Shown here one piece after another: positions 26,155 to 34,140 of a DNA stretch of 64,000 nt. The stretch's first letter is position 1; every line of letters starts with the position of its first letter. This DNA comes from JBQLZQ01 sp052168355 (lineage in GTDB: Bacteria > Pseudomonadota > Alphaproteobacteria > DSM-16000 > Inquilinaceae). The stretch spans positions 1 to 64,000 of the forward strand of contig JBQLZQ010000005.1 in the NCBI GenBank assembly GCA_052168355.1. The letters run 5' to 3'. A program made the translations under genes and the position numbers. The notes under the pieces were generated by a model that made no database searches, was not told the origin of the DNA, and saw only the letters and a list, made by a program, of their open reading frames with translations.

Positions 26155-26750
26155 CCGCGTCCCTGATCCTGGCGTCGGCCAGCGCGGCGCGGCAACGCAT
26201 GCTTGGTGCCGCCGGCCTGTCGGTCGCCGCCATTCCGGCCGCCATCGACGAGGCGGATGTCAAGGCGTCACTGGCCGGAGACGGGGCGACGGTGACCGAC
26301 GTGGCCGAAGCGCTGGCCGAGCTCAAGGCCCGCCGCGTCGCCCGTCTGCACCCCACCGCCCTGGTCATCGGCGCCGACCAGATGCTCGAGTGCGACGGCT
26401 CCTGGTTCGACAAACCCACCGACCGGGCCCAGGCACGGCAGCAGCTTATCGCCCTGCGCGGCCGCAGCCATCGGCTGATCTCGTCGGCCGTCGCGGTCAT
26501 GGACACCGCGCGGCTGTGGCATCATTCCGATCACGCAACGCTGCGGATGCGGCCGTTCAGCGACGATTTCCTGGACCGCTACCTCGACCAGGTCGGCGAC
26601 GAGGTCATGACCACCGTCGGCGGCTACCGGCTGGAGGGCTTGGGCGTGCAGCTGTTCGACCGGGTGGATGGCGACATCTTCACCATCATGGGGTTGCCGC
26701 TTCTGCCGCTGCTGGGATATCTGCGCGGGCGCGGGGATCTTCCGACGTGA
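26151..26750 (+). CDS. maf: Maf-family nucleotide pyrophosphatase
   Basis: A 199-residue protein that hydrolyses modified or non-canonical nucleoside triphosphates. It begins with ILASASAARQRML (the SxxR motif), has the catalytic acidic residue in VIGADQML (Asp76), FDKPTDRAQARQQL, and ends with VGGYRLEGLGVQLFDRVDGDIFTIMGLPLLPLL, all characteristic. ATG 26151 overlaps the ppsR stop as ATGA, and its own stop overlaps the aroE GTG. Confidence 0.92.
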   Translation: MTASLILASASAARQRMLGAAGLSVAAIPAAIDEADVKASLAGDGATVTDVAEALAELKARRVARLHPTALVIGADQMLECDGSWFDKPTDRAQARQQLIALRGRSHRLISSAVAVMDTARLWHHSDHATLRMRPFSDDFLDRYLDQVGDEVMTTVGGYRLEGLGVQLFDRVDGDIFTIMGLPLLPLLGYLRGRGDLPT

Positions 26751-27595
26751 CGGAACCGGCGCCGATGCGTCTGGCCGGGGTCATGGGATGGCCGGTGTCC
26801 CACTCCCTGTCGCCCCGGCTGCACGGGCACTGGCTGCGCCGGTACGGCGTCCAGGGGGCGTATGTTCCGCTCGCGGTACGACCGGACGATCTGCCGTCCG
26901 CCCTGCGGTCGCTGCCCCTTCTGGGTATCCGCGGATGCAACGTGACGGTGCCCCACAAGGAGGCGGCGCTGATCATCATGGATACCGTGACGCCTGAAGC
27001 CGTCCGGGTCGGCGCCGTCAACACGGTGGTGGTGGGGCAGGATGGGCGACTGACCGGATCCAACACCGACGGCTACGGGTTTCTCCAGAACCTGAAAGCC
27101 GGGGCGGCCCAATGGCGGCCACGCCGACCGGCCCTGGTGGTGGGCGCCGGCGGGGCGGCCCGGGCCGTCGTCGCTGCCCTGATCGACGAAGGCGTGCCGT
27201 CGATACGGGTGACCAACCGCACCGACGATCGGGCCCGCGCGCTGGCATCCGCCCTGGGCGCGCCGGTCGAACCGGTCGCCTGGGCCGAACGGGCCGACGC
27301 CCTGGCGGATATCGGGCTGCTGGTCAACGCCACCACCCAGGGCATGACGGAGCACCCGCCGCTGGACCTGCGCCTGGACGGTCTGGCCGCCGACGCGGTC
27401 GTCACCGACTTGGTTTACAACCCCCTGGAAACGCCGTTGCTGGCCGGCGCGAGGGCCCGTGGCAACGGGGTGGTGGACGGGATCGGCATGCTGCTGCACC
27501 AGGCGCGGCCGGGCTTCGCGGCTTGGTTCGGTATCGATCCGACCGTCGATCAGCCGTTGCGGGACGCCGTTCTCGGCGGCCTTGCCGGGGACTAG
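26747..27595 (+). CDS. aroE: Shikimate dehydrogenase
   Basis: A 282-residue NADP-dependent enzyme of aromatic amino-acid synthesis. Shikimate-binding SHSLSP is at residues 18-23, the catalytic Lys71 is in NVTVPHKEAAL, Asp108 in GSNTDGYGF, and the cofactor motif is VVGAGGAARAVV with NRT following. The GTG at 26747 overlaps the maf stop as GTGA; an internal ATG at 26765 is an alternative and matches many homologues. It is part of the coupled run ppsR-maf-aroE-coaE-dnaQ. Confidence 0.95.
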   Translation: MTEPAPMRLAGVMGWPVSHSLSPRLHGHWLRRYGVQGAYVPLAVRPDDLPSALRSLPLLGIRGCNVTVPHKEAALIIMDTVTPEAVRVGAVNTVVVGQDGRLTGSNTDGYGFLQNLKAGAAQWRPRRPALVVGAGGAARAVVAALIDEGVPSIRVTNRTDDRARALASALGAPVEPVAWAERADALADIGLLVNATTQGMTEHPPLDLRLDGLAADAVVTDLVYNPLETPLLAGARARGNGVVDGIGMLLHQARPGFAAWFGIDPTVDQPLRDAVLGGLAGD

Positions 27596-27598
27596 GCG

Positions 27599-28264
27599 AT
27601 GGTCATTGTCGGCCTGACCGGGTCCATCGGCATGGGCAAGAGCACGGCGGCGCGGGCCCTGCGACGGCTGGGCCTGCCCGTCCACGATTCCGACGGCACC
27701 GTCCATCGGCTACTGCAGCCCGGCGGCGCGGGGGTGGCGCCGGTGGCCGCCGCCTTTCCGGAGGCCGCCCGGACCGACGGGATCGACCGCCGGGCCCTGG
27801 CTGCCCTCGTTTTTGGCGATCAGGAGGCCCTGACCCGGCTGGAAGGCATCCTTCACCCGCTGGTCCGCCGCCAGGCGGCGCGGTTTCTGCACGGCGCGGC
27901 GCGGCGCCGGGCGCCGGTGGCGGTGCTGGACGTGCCGCTGCTGTTCGAGACCGGCGGTGCCGGGCGCTGCGACCTCATCGCGGTCGTTTCGGCTCCGGAA
28001 TTTCTGCAGCGCCAGCGGGTGCTGCGGCGGCCCGGCATGACCCCGGACCGGTTGGCGGCTATCCTGGCCCGCCAGACCCCCGATCGCGAAAAGCGCCGGC
28101 GGGCCGACATCGTCGTGCCGACCGGACTTGGCCGCCGCACCAGCTTGCTTGCCCTGAAACGGACTGTCAGAGTGGCCCTGTCGATCCGGGGACGGGTCTG
28201 GCGGCCCGGTGCCCTTTTGGGGCGTGGCACTCTTCGGACCGGCACCCTCAGAAAAGGACTCTAG
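27599..28264 (+). CDS. coaE: Dephospho-CoA kinase
   Basis: A 221-residue P-loop kinase that performs the last step of coenzyme A synthesis. GLTGSIGMGKST (residues 5-16) is the Walker A, followed by HDSDGTVHRLL, LEGILHPLVRRQ, LDVPLLFETGG and RQRVLRRPGMTPDRLAAILARQ. The last ~25 residues (after VALSIRGR) are Gly/Arg/Leu-rich and look unlike the family, perhaps a run-on of the reading frame. The dnaQ ribosome-binding site lies within its final codons. Confidence 0.93.
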   Translation: MVIVGLTGSIGMGKSTAARALRRLGLPVHDSDGTVHRLLQPGGAGVAPVAAAFPEAARTDGIDRRALAALVFGDQEALTRLEGILHPLVRRQAARFLHGAARRRAPVAVLDVPLLFETGGAGRCDLIAVVSAPEFLQRQRVLRRPGMTPDRLAAILARQTPDREKRRRADIVVPTGLGRRTSLLALKRTVRVALSIRGRVWRPGALLGRGTLRTGTLRKGL

Positions 28265-28268
28265 GCCG

Positions 28269-28940
28269 TTGCGCGAAATCGTTCTGGATACGGAAACAAC
28301 GGGCCGGGACGCGGACAAGGGCGACCGGATCGTGGAAATCGGCTGTCTGGCGCTGGTCAATCACATGCCCACGACCGAGACTTTTCAGCGCTACATCAAC
28401 CCCGAGGCGCCGATGGATCCGGGGGCGGAGGCGGTGCACGGGCTGAGCGAGGCGTTTTTGGCGGACAAGCCGACCTTCGCCGAGATCGTCGGGGATTTTC
28501 TGGCGTTCATCGGGGATTCGCCGCTGGTCATCCACAACGCCGCGTTCGACCTGGCTTTTCTCAACGCCGAATTCGCCCGGCTGGGATTGCCCAAACTGCC
28601 GCCGAGCCGGGCGGTCGACACGCTGGCGCTGGCGCGGCGCAAGTTCCCCGGCGCCCAGGCCAGCCTGGACGCCCTGTGCCGGCGGTTCGAGATCGACAAT
28701 TCCAACCGCGCCCTGCACGGCGCGCTTTTGGATTCGCAGCTCTTGGCGGAAGTCTATCTGGAACTGCGCGGCGGCCGCCAGCCGGGTCTGGTCCTGGCCG
28801 GGCCGAGCGGCGGCGCGGGCCGCGTCGACCGGGTGGCGCGGGAACGACGGACGCCCCGGCCCCATGCCCCGACCGAAGCCGAGATCGCCGCCCATCGGGT
28901 GTTTCTGGACCAGATCAAGACCCCGATCTGGTCGTCCTGA
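28269..28940 (+). CDS. dnaQ: DNA polymerase III epsilon subunit (proofreading exonuclease)
   Basis: A 223-residue 3 prime-5 prime exonuclease. Exo I (REIVLDTETTG, Asp7 and Glu9), Exo II (HNAAFDLAFLNAEF) and Exo III (HGALLDSQLLAEVYLEL) with His and Asp are all present, followed by a flexible linker and a C-terminal tail that binds the alpha subunit. I chose TTG 28269 because AAGGA (28254-28258) sits at the right spacing and it gives the canonical N-terminus; a GTG at 28209 would overlap coaE by 56 bases. It is followed by the palindromic repeat. Confidence 0.93.
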   Translation: MREIVLDTETTGRDADKGDRIVEIGCLALVNHMPTTETFQRYINPEAPMDPGAEAVHGLSEAFLADKPTFAEIVGDFLAFIGDSPLVIHNAAFDLAFLNAEFARLGLPKLPPSRAVDTLALARRKFPGAQASLDALCRRFEIDNSNRALHGALLDSQLLAEVYLELRGGRQPGLVLAGPSGGAGRVDRVARERRTPRPHAPTEAEIAAHRVFLDQIKTPIWSS

Positions 28941-28958
28941 CCAGGTCTTTGGCGCCGC

Positions 28959-29020
28959 CTAGAGCGCGATCATCATTGGTAGAAGCGGACCCGCTTCCAC
29001 CCAAGGCGATCCTGCTCTAG
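28959..29020. repeat. 62-bp palindromic repeat, copy 1
   Basis: Begins CTAGAGCGCGATC and ends GATCCTGCTCTAG, with a central GAAGCGG/CCGCTTC stem, so it folds into a long imperfect hairpin bounded by CTAG. It is 60/62 identical to copy 2 at 46871-46932 in the same orientation. The right end contains the secB stop codon (TAG, complement of 29017-29019). It has the size and form of small non-autonomous palindromes known in other Alphaproteobacteria. Confidence 0.92.
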
Positions 29021-29562
29021 TGGGTCACCTGGGGCGTCGGGGCGGGCGCGGCGCCGGTCGCCTGCTGCGCCTTCAGATTTTCCAGTTGCCGGCGGAACAG
29101 ATCGGCAAAATCGATCGACTGGATCAACATCGGCGGAAAGCCGCCGTTCCGCGTGGCGTCGGCGATGATGGCGCGGGCGAACGGGAACAGCAGGCGCGGC
29201 ACCTCGATCAACAGCAAGGGGGCGGTGTGCTCCTTGGGAACGTCGGCGCCGATCTGCACCACGCCGGCATAGGCCAGTTCGACGATGAACGCCGACTGTT
29301 CACCGGCGGTGGCGTCGCCGCGGATGTGCAGCGTCACCTCGAAGCCGCTTTCGCCCAACTGCCGCGTACGGACATCGACGCTGACCTTGACCTGCGGCGC
29401 GGGCTGGCCGGCGGCCAGCGTCTGCGGGGCGTTCGGATTTTCGAACGACAGGTCCTTAACGTACTGGCTGGCCATCTGGAGCGGCGGCACTCCGGATTTG
29501 GGTTTTGCAGATCCGGCCGGGCCGGACGGGCTGTCCGGCGGCGGCGTGGTCGCATCGGTCAT
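29017..29562 (-). CDS. secB: Protein-export chaperone SecB
   Basis: A 181-residue tetrameric chaperone that keeps precursor proteins unfolded for SecA. Family blocks: QMASQYVKDLSFENPNAP, FEVTLHIRGDAT, YAGVVQI, APLLLIEVPRLLFPFARAIIADATRNGGFPPMLIQSIDFADLFRRQL. ATG 29562 is preceded by GGAG at good spacing; GTG 29574 is an alternative. Its stop codon is formed by the terminal CTAG of the palindromic repeat, so the last residues after QQATGAAPAPTPQ may have been shaped by that insertion. Confidence 0.94.
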   Translation of the reverse strand: MTDATTPPPDSPSGPAGSAKPKSGVPPLQMASQYVKDLSFENPNAPQTLAAGQPAPQVKVSVDVRTRQLGESGFEVTLHIRGDATAGEQSAFIVELAYAGVVQIGADVPKEHTAPLLLIEVPRLLFPFARAIIADATRNGGFPPMLIQSIDFADLFRRQLENLKAQQATGAAPAPTPQVTH

Positions 29563-29604
29563 CGGGTTCTCCACAGGGTCAAGTCAAGGCCGTTTCGCTA
29601 GCAT

Positions 29605-29640
29605 GGATCGGTCGGGCGGCACAACCGCCGGGGCCGATCC
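29605..29640 (-). terminator. Hairpin downstream of fxsA
   Basis: Nested perfect arms GGATCGG/CCGATCC and GGCGG/CCGCC with a 5-base loop, starting 3 bases after the fxsA stop on the minus strand and ending before secB. There is no strong T tract, so it may be a terminator or a processing signal. Confidence 0.45.
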
Positions 29641-29643
29641 GCC

Positions 29644-30168
29644 CTAGCCGCGTCCCCAGCGGGAGTCGGGAAGGCGCGGCCCGTCCTTGGGGGCGGAGTC
29701 CTTGGTGGCGGTTTCAGCGCCATCGTTGGTGACGTCCTCGAAATCGGCGTCGATGACCGTGCGGCCCGGCCCGGCCGGCCCCCCGGGGCGCGTGGGGCCG
29801 GCGCGCAGGCCGCCGCGCCGTTCTAGCCAGCCCCAGATATGCCGGCCCAGGATCGCCCGCAGCGGCGGCACCAGAAGCAGAAACCCCATCCCGTCGGTGA
29901 TGAAACCCGGTGTCAGCAGCAGGGCACCGGCCACCAGCAGGCACAACCCGTCGAACAGCTCGCGCACCGGCGGTTCGCCCCGATCGGCCGTGGCGCGGGC
30001 CCGGTTCAGGGTCTGCAGCCCCTGGCGGCGGATCAGGGCGGTGCCGATGATGGCGGTCGCCACGATGCCGGCGATCGTCGGCCACGCGCCCACCAAACCG
30101 CCCAGCTGGATAAAGACAAAGATCTCGGCCAGCGGTGTCAGAAGCAGGAGGAGAAAGACATAGACCAT
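29644..30168 (-). CDS. fxsA: FxsA family membrane protein
   Basis: A 174-residue protein of the FxsA family (named after a gene that relieves phage exclusion by F). Two or three membrane segments: VYVFLLLLLTPLAEIFVFIQLG, TIAGIVATAIIGTALI and LCLLVAGALLLTPGFITDGMGFLLLVPPLR, with the conserved ...LTPGFITDGMGFLLLVPP... block and a basic/Pro-rich cytosolic tail ending DFEDVTND. Its role in most bacteria is unknown. ATG 30168 is chosen because it begins the first membrane segment. It diverges from the Tim44-like gene. Confidence 0.88.
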   Translation of the reverse strand: MVYVFLLLLLTPLAEIFVFIQLGGLVGAWPTIAGIVATAIIGTALIRRQGLQTLNRARATADRGEPPVRELFDGLCLLVAGALLLTPGFITDGMGFLLLVPPLRAILGRHIWGWLERRGGLRAGPTRPGGPAGPGRTVIDADFEDVTNDGAETATKDSAPKDGPRLPDSRWGRG

Positions 30169-30230
30169 GGGTTTTGCTTGCCCTTTGCGGGTGGCGGGCT
30201 TATCTGTCTGGCAAGGTCGGGCGTGACAGG

Positions 30231-30250
30231 AACCGGCCGCATAGCCGGTT
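30231..30250. promoter_or_regulatory. Inverted repeat in the fxsA / Tim44-like divergent gap
   Basis: Perfect AACCGGC/GCCGGTT arms separated by 6 bases, in the 168-base gap between the divergent genes, suitable as a dimeric operator serving both. The binding protein is unknown. Confidence 0.4.
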
Positions 30251-30336
30251 AGGTAAGGCGTTGCGGTTGGCAGGTCCAGGAAAGACGTTTCGCGACGGGC
30301 CGGAAACTTCAGGCAAGCGAGAAACGGCCAAACAGC

Positions 30337-31026
30337 ATGGGCGACGGAGCAACCCTCATCGAAATCCTGATACTCGGACTGATCGCCGCCTTTCTCATCT
30401 TCCGGTTGCGGAGCGTTCTGGGAAAGCGGACGGGGCACGAACAGCGCCGCCCCAATCCCTTTTCGACGCCTCCCCAGACCAAGGACGGCGCCCAGGCCAA
30501 CGACAAGGTGGTTGCGCTGCCGGAACGAAACCGCCCGTCTGACGGCGAACCGGTTCGGCCGGACGCCGCCCGCACCGCAAAGGGCGGCCTGACCCAAGTC
30601 AAGATCGCCGACCCCAGCTTCGACGAACGCGGCTTCGTCAACGGCGCGAAAGCGGCCTTTTCCATGATCGTCGAGGCCTTCGCGGCCGGCGACACGGCGG
30701 CCCTGCGGCCGCTGCTGGACGACGAGCTCTACGACAGTTTCAGCACCGAGATCCGGCGGCGGCTGGCGGAGAACGAGACCCGCGAGACCACCATCGTCAA
30801 GATCCGCAGCGCGGAGATCGTCGAGGCCCAGATGAGCGGCAACACCGCCCTGGTGACCGTCAAGTTCGTCAGCGATCAGATCAACGTGACCCGCGACGAA
30901 ACGGGCGCGGTGGTGGATGGCGACCCGGACACCGCCATCGAACTCACCGATCTCTGGTCGTTCTCGCGCAACACCCGGTCCACCGATCCGAACTGGACCC
31001 TGGTCGCCACGGCCACGCCGACCTGA
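30337..31026 (+). CDS. Tim44/TimA domain inner-membrane protein
   Basis: A 229-residue protein with one N-terminal membrane segment (LIEILILGLIAAFLIFRL), a disordered Pro/Lys-rich linker, and a C-terminal Tim44-like domain (FVNGAKAAFSMIVEAFAAGDTAALRPLLDDELYDSFSTEI, then IVKIRSAEIVEAQMSGNTALVTVKFVS and LTDLWSFSRNTRSTDPNWTLVAT). Homologues of this type are the bacterial relatives of mitochondrial Tim44 and Mba1/MRPL45, and are thought to act as membrane adaptors; a role near protein export fits the neighbouring secB. In many relatives an mltA gene follows, but here it is the lut operon. Confidence 0.88.
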   Translation: MGDGATLIEILILGLIAAFLIFRLRSVLGKRTGHEQRRPNPFSTPPQTKDGAQANDKVVALPERNRPSDGEPVRPDAARTAKGGLTQVKIADPSFDERGFVNGAKAAFSMIVEAFAAGDTAALRPLLDDELYDSFSTEIRRRLAENETRETTIVKIRSAEIVEAQMSGNTALVTVKFVSDQINVTRDETGAVVDGDPDTAIELTDLWSFSRNTRSTDPNWTLVATATPT

Positions 31027-31193
31027 GGGGCGGCCGGCGGGGTCGTCGCGCGGGCGCCGTGATCGACCCGTTGACGCACAGAGCCACCCTTCTCTTGCCA
31101 CCCCTCTCTTGTCAGATAAGCCATGACCGATCATCTTCCCCCTAAGGATTTGGGGATGGAAGCGGGGATGATGGGCGTGGGGACCGTAAAACC

Positions 31194-31988
31194 ATGACGG
31201 ATCGCGGGGCCAAAGCCGCGCCGCCGCGCGTCGGTCTGTTCGTGACCTGCCTGGTCGATCTGTTCCGGCCGACGGTCGGGTTCGCGGCCCTGCGGCTTCT
31301 GGAGCAGGCGGGCTGCACGGTGGAGGTACCGGGAGCCCAGACATGCTGCGGCCAGCCGGCCTACAATTCGGGCGACCGGACCGACGCGCGGGCCATCGCC
31401 AAGTCGGTGATCGCGGCCTTCGAGCCGTACGATTATGTCGTGGCGCCCTCGGGATCCTGCGCCGGGATGATCCGGGTTCACTATCCAAGGCTGCTGGAGG
31501 ACGATCCGGCTTGGGCGCAGCGGGCCCAGCACGTGGCCCAACGCACCCACGAGCTGATCGGTTTTCTGGTGGACGTGCGCGGCATGACGGCGGTCGAGGG
31601 GGCACATCATTCCGGCACCGTAACCTATCACGACGCCTGTTCGGGCCTGCGCGAACTTGGCGTCAAGCAGCAGGCGCGGACCCTGCTGCGCTCGGTCGAG
31701 GGGACGACCCTGGCCGAACTGCCGGGCGCGGAGGTGTGCTGCGGTTTTGGCGGCACCTTCAGCGTCAAATATCCGGAAATCTCCGACCGCATGGTTTCCG
31801 ACAAGGCCGAGGACGTGGCCGGAACCGGCGCCGACCTGCTGCTGTCCGGCGATCTGGGGTGCCTGCTCAACATGGCCGGAAAGCTCAAGCGCGATGGGGC
31901 CACCGTCGCCGTCCGCCATGTCGCGGAGGTGCTGGCGGGGATGGAAGACACGGTGCCGCCGATCGGCGAGTCGCCGGCCCGCCGTTAG
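31194..31988 (+). CDS. lutA: Lactate utilisation protein LutA ((Fe-S)-binding CCG protein)
   Basis: A 264-residue protein with two CCG domains: TCCGQPAYNSGD and VCCGFGGTFSVKYPEIS, plus a YHDACSG segment between, the cysteine-rich pattern of the heterodisulfide-reductase-like family. LutA, LutB and LutC form a cytosolic complex that oxidises L-lactate to pyruvate. It is the first of three consecutive lut genes. About 170 bases of non-coding DNA precede it; two 14-base near-identical direct repeats (31084-31111) are visible there. Confidence 0.92.
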   Translation: MTDRGAKAAPPRVGLFVTCLVDLFRPTVGFAALRLLEQAGCTVEVPGAQTCCGQPAYNSGDRTDARAIAKSVIAAFEPYDYVVAPSGSCAGMIRVHYPRLLEDDPAWAQRAQHVAQRTHELIGFLVDVRGMTAVEGAHHSGTVTYHDACSGLRELGVKQQARTLLRSVEGTTLAELPGAEVCCGFGGTFSVKYPEISDRMVSDKAEDVAGTGADLLLSGDLGCLLNMAGKLKRDGATVAVRHVAEVLAGMEDTVPPIGESPARR

Positions 31989-32022
31989 CGCCGCCCGCAG
32001 AAAACTCAAGGATTCCGGACCG

Positions 32023-33447
32023 ATGCAACCGACCAGCCACGCCTTTCCCGAAGCCTCCCGCGCGGCCTTGAGGGACGACCGGCTGCGCCAGGCGCTCGGC
32101 AACATGAAACGCGGTTTTCAGGACAAACGCTCGGCCGCGGTGGAGGCCCTGCCGGAATTCCAGGCCCTGCGCGACCAGGCCAAGGGCATCAAGGACCACA
32201 CCATCGAGCATCTGGATTTTTATCTGGAGCGGTTCGAGGAAAAGGTGGTCGCGGCGGGTGGCACGGTCCATTGGGCGCGCACGGCGGCCGAGGCACGGGA
32301 CACGGTGCTGGGCATCTGCCAGGCGGCCGGCGCGCGCACCGTCACTAAGGGCAAGTCGATGGTGGCGGAGGAGATCGGCCTCAACGCCCATCTCGAGGCC
32401 AACGGCATGGTGCCCATCGAGACGGATCTTGGCGAATACATCATCCAGCTGCGCGGCGAGCTGCCCAGCCACATCATCGCCCCGGCCATCCATCTGGTGA
32501 AGGAGCAGGTGTCGGACGCGTTCTACAAGCATCACGACCAGTTCGAACCCACCCGGCCGCTGACCGAACCACGGGCCTTGTGCGACGAGGCCCGGACCGT
32601 CCTGCGGCGGAAGTTCCAGGAGGCCGATGTCGGGATCACCGGGGCCAATTTCCTGATCGCCGAGACCGGGTCCACGGTCATCGTCACCAACGAGGGCAAC
32701 GGCGACCTGACCCAGATCCTGCCCCGGGTGCATGTGGTGGTGGCGTCGCTGGAAAAGGTGGTCCCCACCCTGGAGGATGCCACCACCATCCTGCGCCTGC
32801 TGGCGCGGTCGGCCACGGGCCAGGAATTCAGCGCCTATACGACATTCTCCACGGGACCGAAACGACCGGACGATCTGGACGGGCCGGAGGAATTTCACGT
32901 GGTGCTGATCGACAATGGGCGCAGCGCCCTGATCGGCACGGAGGCGCAGGACACGCTGCGTTGCATCCGCTGCGGCGCCTGCATGAACCATTGTCCGGTC
33001 TACGGGGCGGTGGGCGGCCACGCCTATGGCTGGGTGGTGCCCGGCCCCATCGGCGCCGCCCTGAACCCCGGCCTGATCGGGATGGAGGAGGCGGGGCACC
33101 TGCCCAACGCCTCGACCTTCTGCGGCAAATGCGCGGAGGTCTGCCCGATGAAGATCCCGCTGCCCAAGATCATGCATCATTGGCGGGTCCAGGAATTCGA
33201 GCGCGGCCTGTCGCCGGCCGGCTTCCGCCGCGGGCTGAAACTGTGGGCCTGGTTCGCCCGGCGGCCTGCCCTCTATCGGCTGGGGGCGGGGATCGTGATG
33301 CCGGTGCTGGGCCGGCTGGGGCGCCGGCGCGGCCGGTTCTCGTCCCTGCCGCTGGCCGGAGGCTGGACAGCCGGCCGCGACATGCCGGCCCCCGAGGGCC
33401 GGACGTTCCATCAGCAATACGCCGCCAGCGGCCGGCGGACGGTCTGA
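32023..33447 (+). CDS. lutB: Lactate utilisation protein LutB (ferredoxin-type)
   Basis: A 474-residue protein. The N-terminal LUD domain covers the first ~290 residues (VTKGKSMVAEEIGLNAHLEANG, ITGANFLIAETGSTVIVTNEGNGDL), and two 4Fe-4S ferredoxin motifs follow from about residue 315: CIRCGACMNHCPVYG and CGKCAEVCPMKIP. A C-terminal helical region ends the chain. ATG 32023 has AAGGA upstream. It is 34 bases after lutA and 4 bases before lutC, consistent with one transcript. Confidence 0.95.
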   Translation: MQPTSHAFPEASRAALRDDRLRQALGNMKRGFQDKRSAAVEALPEFQALRDQAKGIKDHTIEHLDFYLERFEEKVVAAGGTVHWARTAAEARDTVLGICQAAGARTVTKGKSMVAEEIGLNAHLEANGMVPIETDLGEYIIQLRGELPSHIIAPAIHLVKEQVSDAFYKHHDQFEPTRPLTEPRALCDEARTVLRRKFQEADVGITGANFLIAETGSTVIVTNEGNGDLTQILPRVHVVVASLEKVVPTLEDATTILRLLARSATGQEFSAYTTFSTGPKRPDDLDGPEEFHVVLIDNGRSALIGTEAQDTLRCIRCGACMNHCPVYGAVGGHAYGWVVPGPIGAALNPGLIGMEEAGHLPNASTFCGKCAEVCPMKIPLPKIMHHWRVQEFERGLSPAGFRRGLKLWAWFARRPALYRLGAGIVMPVLGRLGRRRGRFSSLPLAGGWTAGRDMPAPEGRTFHQQYAASGRRTV

Positions 33448-33451
33448 CGCC

Positions 33452-34129
33452 ATGACCGACGCGCGCAGCCAGACATTGGGGGCCATCCGCCGGTCGCTGG
33501 GCCGGGGTCCGCTGGACGGCCGGGACGCGGCCGAGGCGGCGGCGCGGCTGGACCGCCATCCGCGCAACCTGGTGCCGGCGCGCACCGACATCGACCCTCC
33601 CGCCCGGATCGACCTGTTTCTGGCCAAGCTGACATCCGTGGCCGGAACGTTCGCGCGGGTGGCCGGACTGGACGACGTTCCGGCGGCGGTGGCCGATTTC
33701 CTGTCCGCCCACAATCTGCCGGCCACGGTCAAGGCGGCGCCGGACCCCGCGCTCGCGTCCGTTCCGTGGGCGGAACGACCGACCCTTGAGGTGACGTACG
33801 GCAAGGCCGAGGATACCGACCTGACCAGCGTCACCGGCGCCGTCGCCGCCATCGCCGAGACCGGGACCCTGATGCTGGCGTCCGGCCGCGACAGCCCGAC
33901 AACGCTCAACTTCATGCCCGACAACCATCTGGTGGTGGTGCGGGCGGGCCAGGTGGTCGGCCCGTACGAGGATGCCTGGGATCTGGTGCGCCGGGCCGGG
34001 GCCCTGCCGCGCACGGTCAATTTCATTACGGGTCCGTCACGAACCGGCGACATCGAACAGAAGATCGAACTCGGCGCCCATGGACCGCGCCGGCTCCACG
34101 TCATTCTGGTCGACCGCGCCGACGGCTGA
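33452..34129 (+). CDS. lutC: Lactate utilisation protein LutC (LUD domain)
   Basis: A 225-residue LUD-domain protein completing the LutABC set. It has the family stretches VTGAVAAIAETGTLMLASG, LNFMPDNHLVVVRAGQVVGPYEDAWDL and NFITGPSRTGDIEQKIELGAHGPRRLHVILVD, a putative metal- or cofactor-binding fold. The N-terminal ~60 residues are variable. No lactate permease or GntR-type LutR gene is visible nearby, so regulation must come from elsewhere. Confidence 0.94.
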   Translation: MTDARSQTLGAIRRSLGRGPLDGRDAAEAAARLDRHPRNLVPARTDIDPPARIDLFLAKLTSVAGTFARVAGLDDVPAAVADFLSAHNLPATVKAAPDPALASVPWAERPTLEVTYGKAEDTDLTSVTGAVAAIAETGTLMLASGRDSPTTLNFMPDNHLVVVRAGQVVGPYEDAWDLVRRAGALPRTVNFITGPSRTGDIEQKIELGAHGPRRLHVILVDRADG

Positions 34130-34140
34130 GCGGCCGGCCC

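Noticed and set aside
31084..31122. A GntR/LutR-type operator before lutA
   Set aside because: CTTGTCAGATAAG is only a loose palindrome and the direct repeats do not match a known operator; too weak to call.
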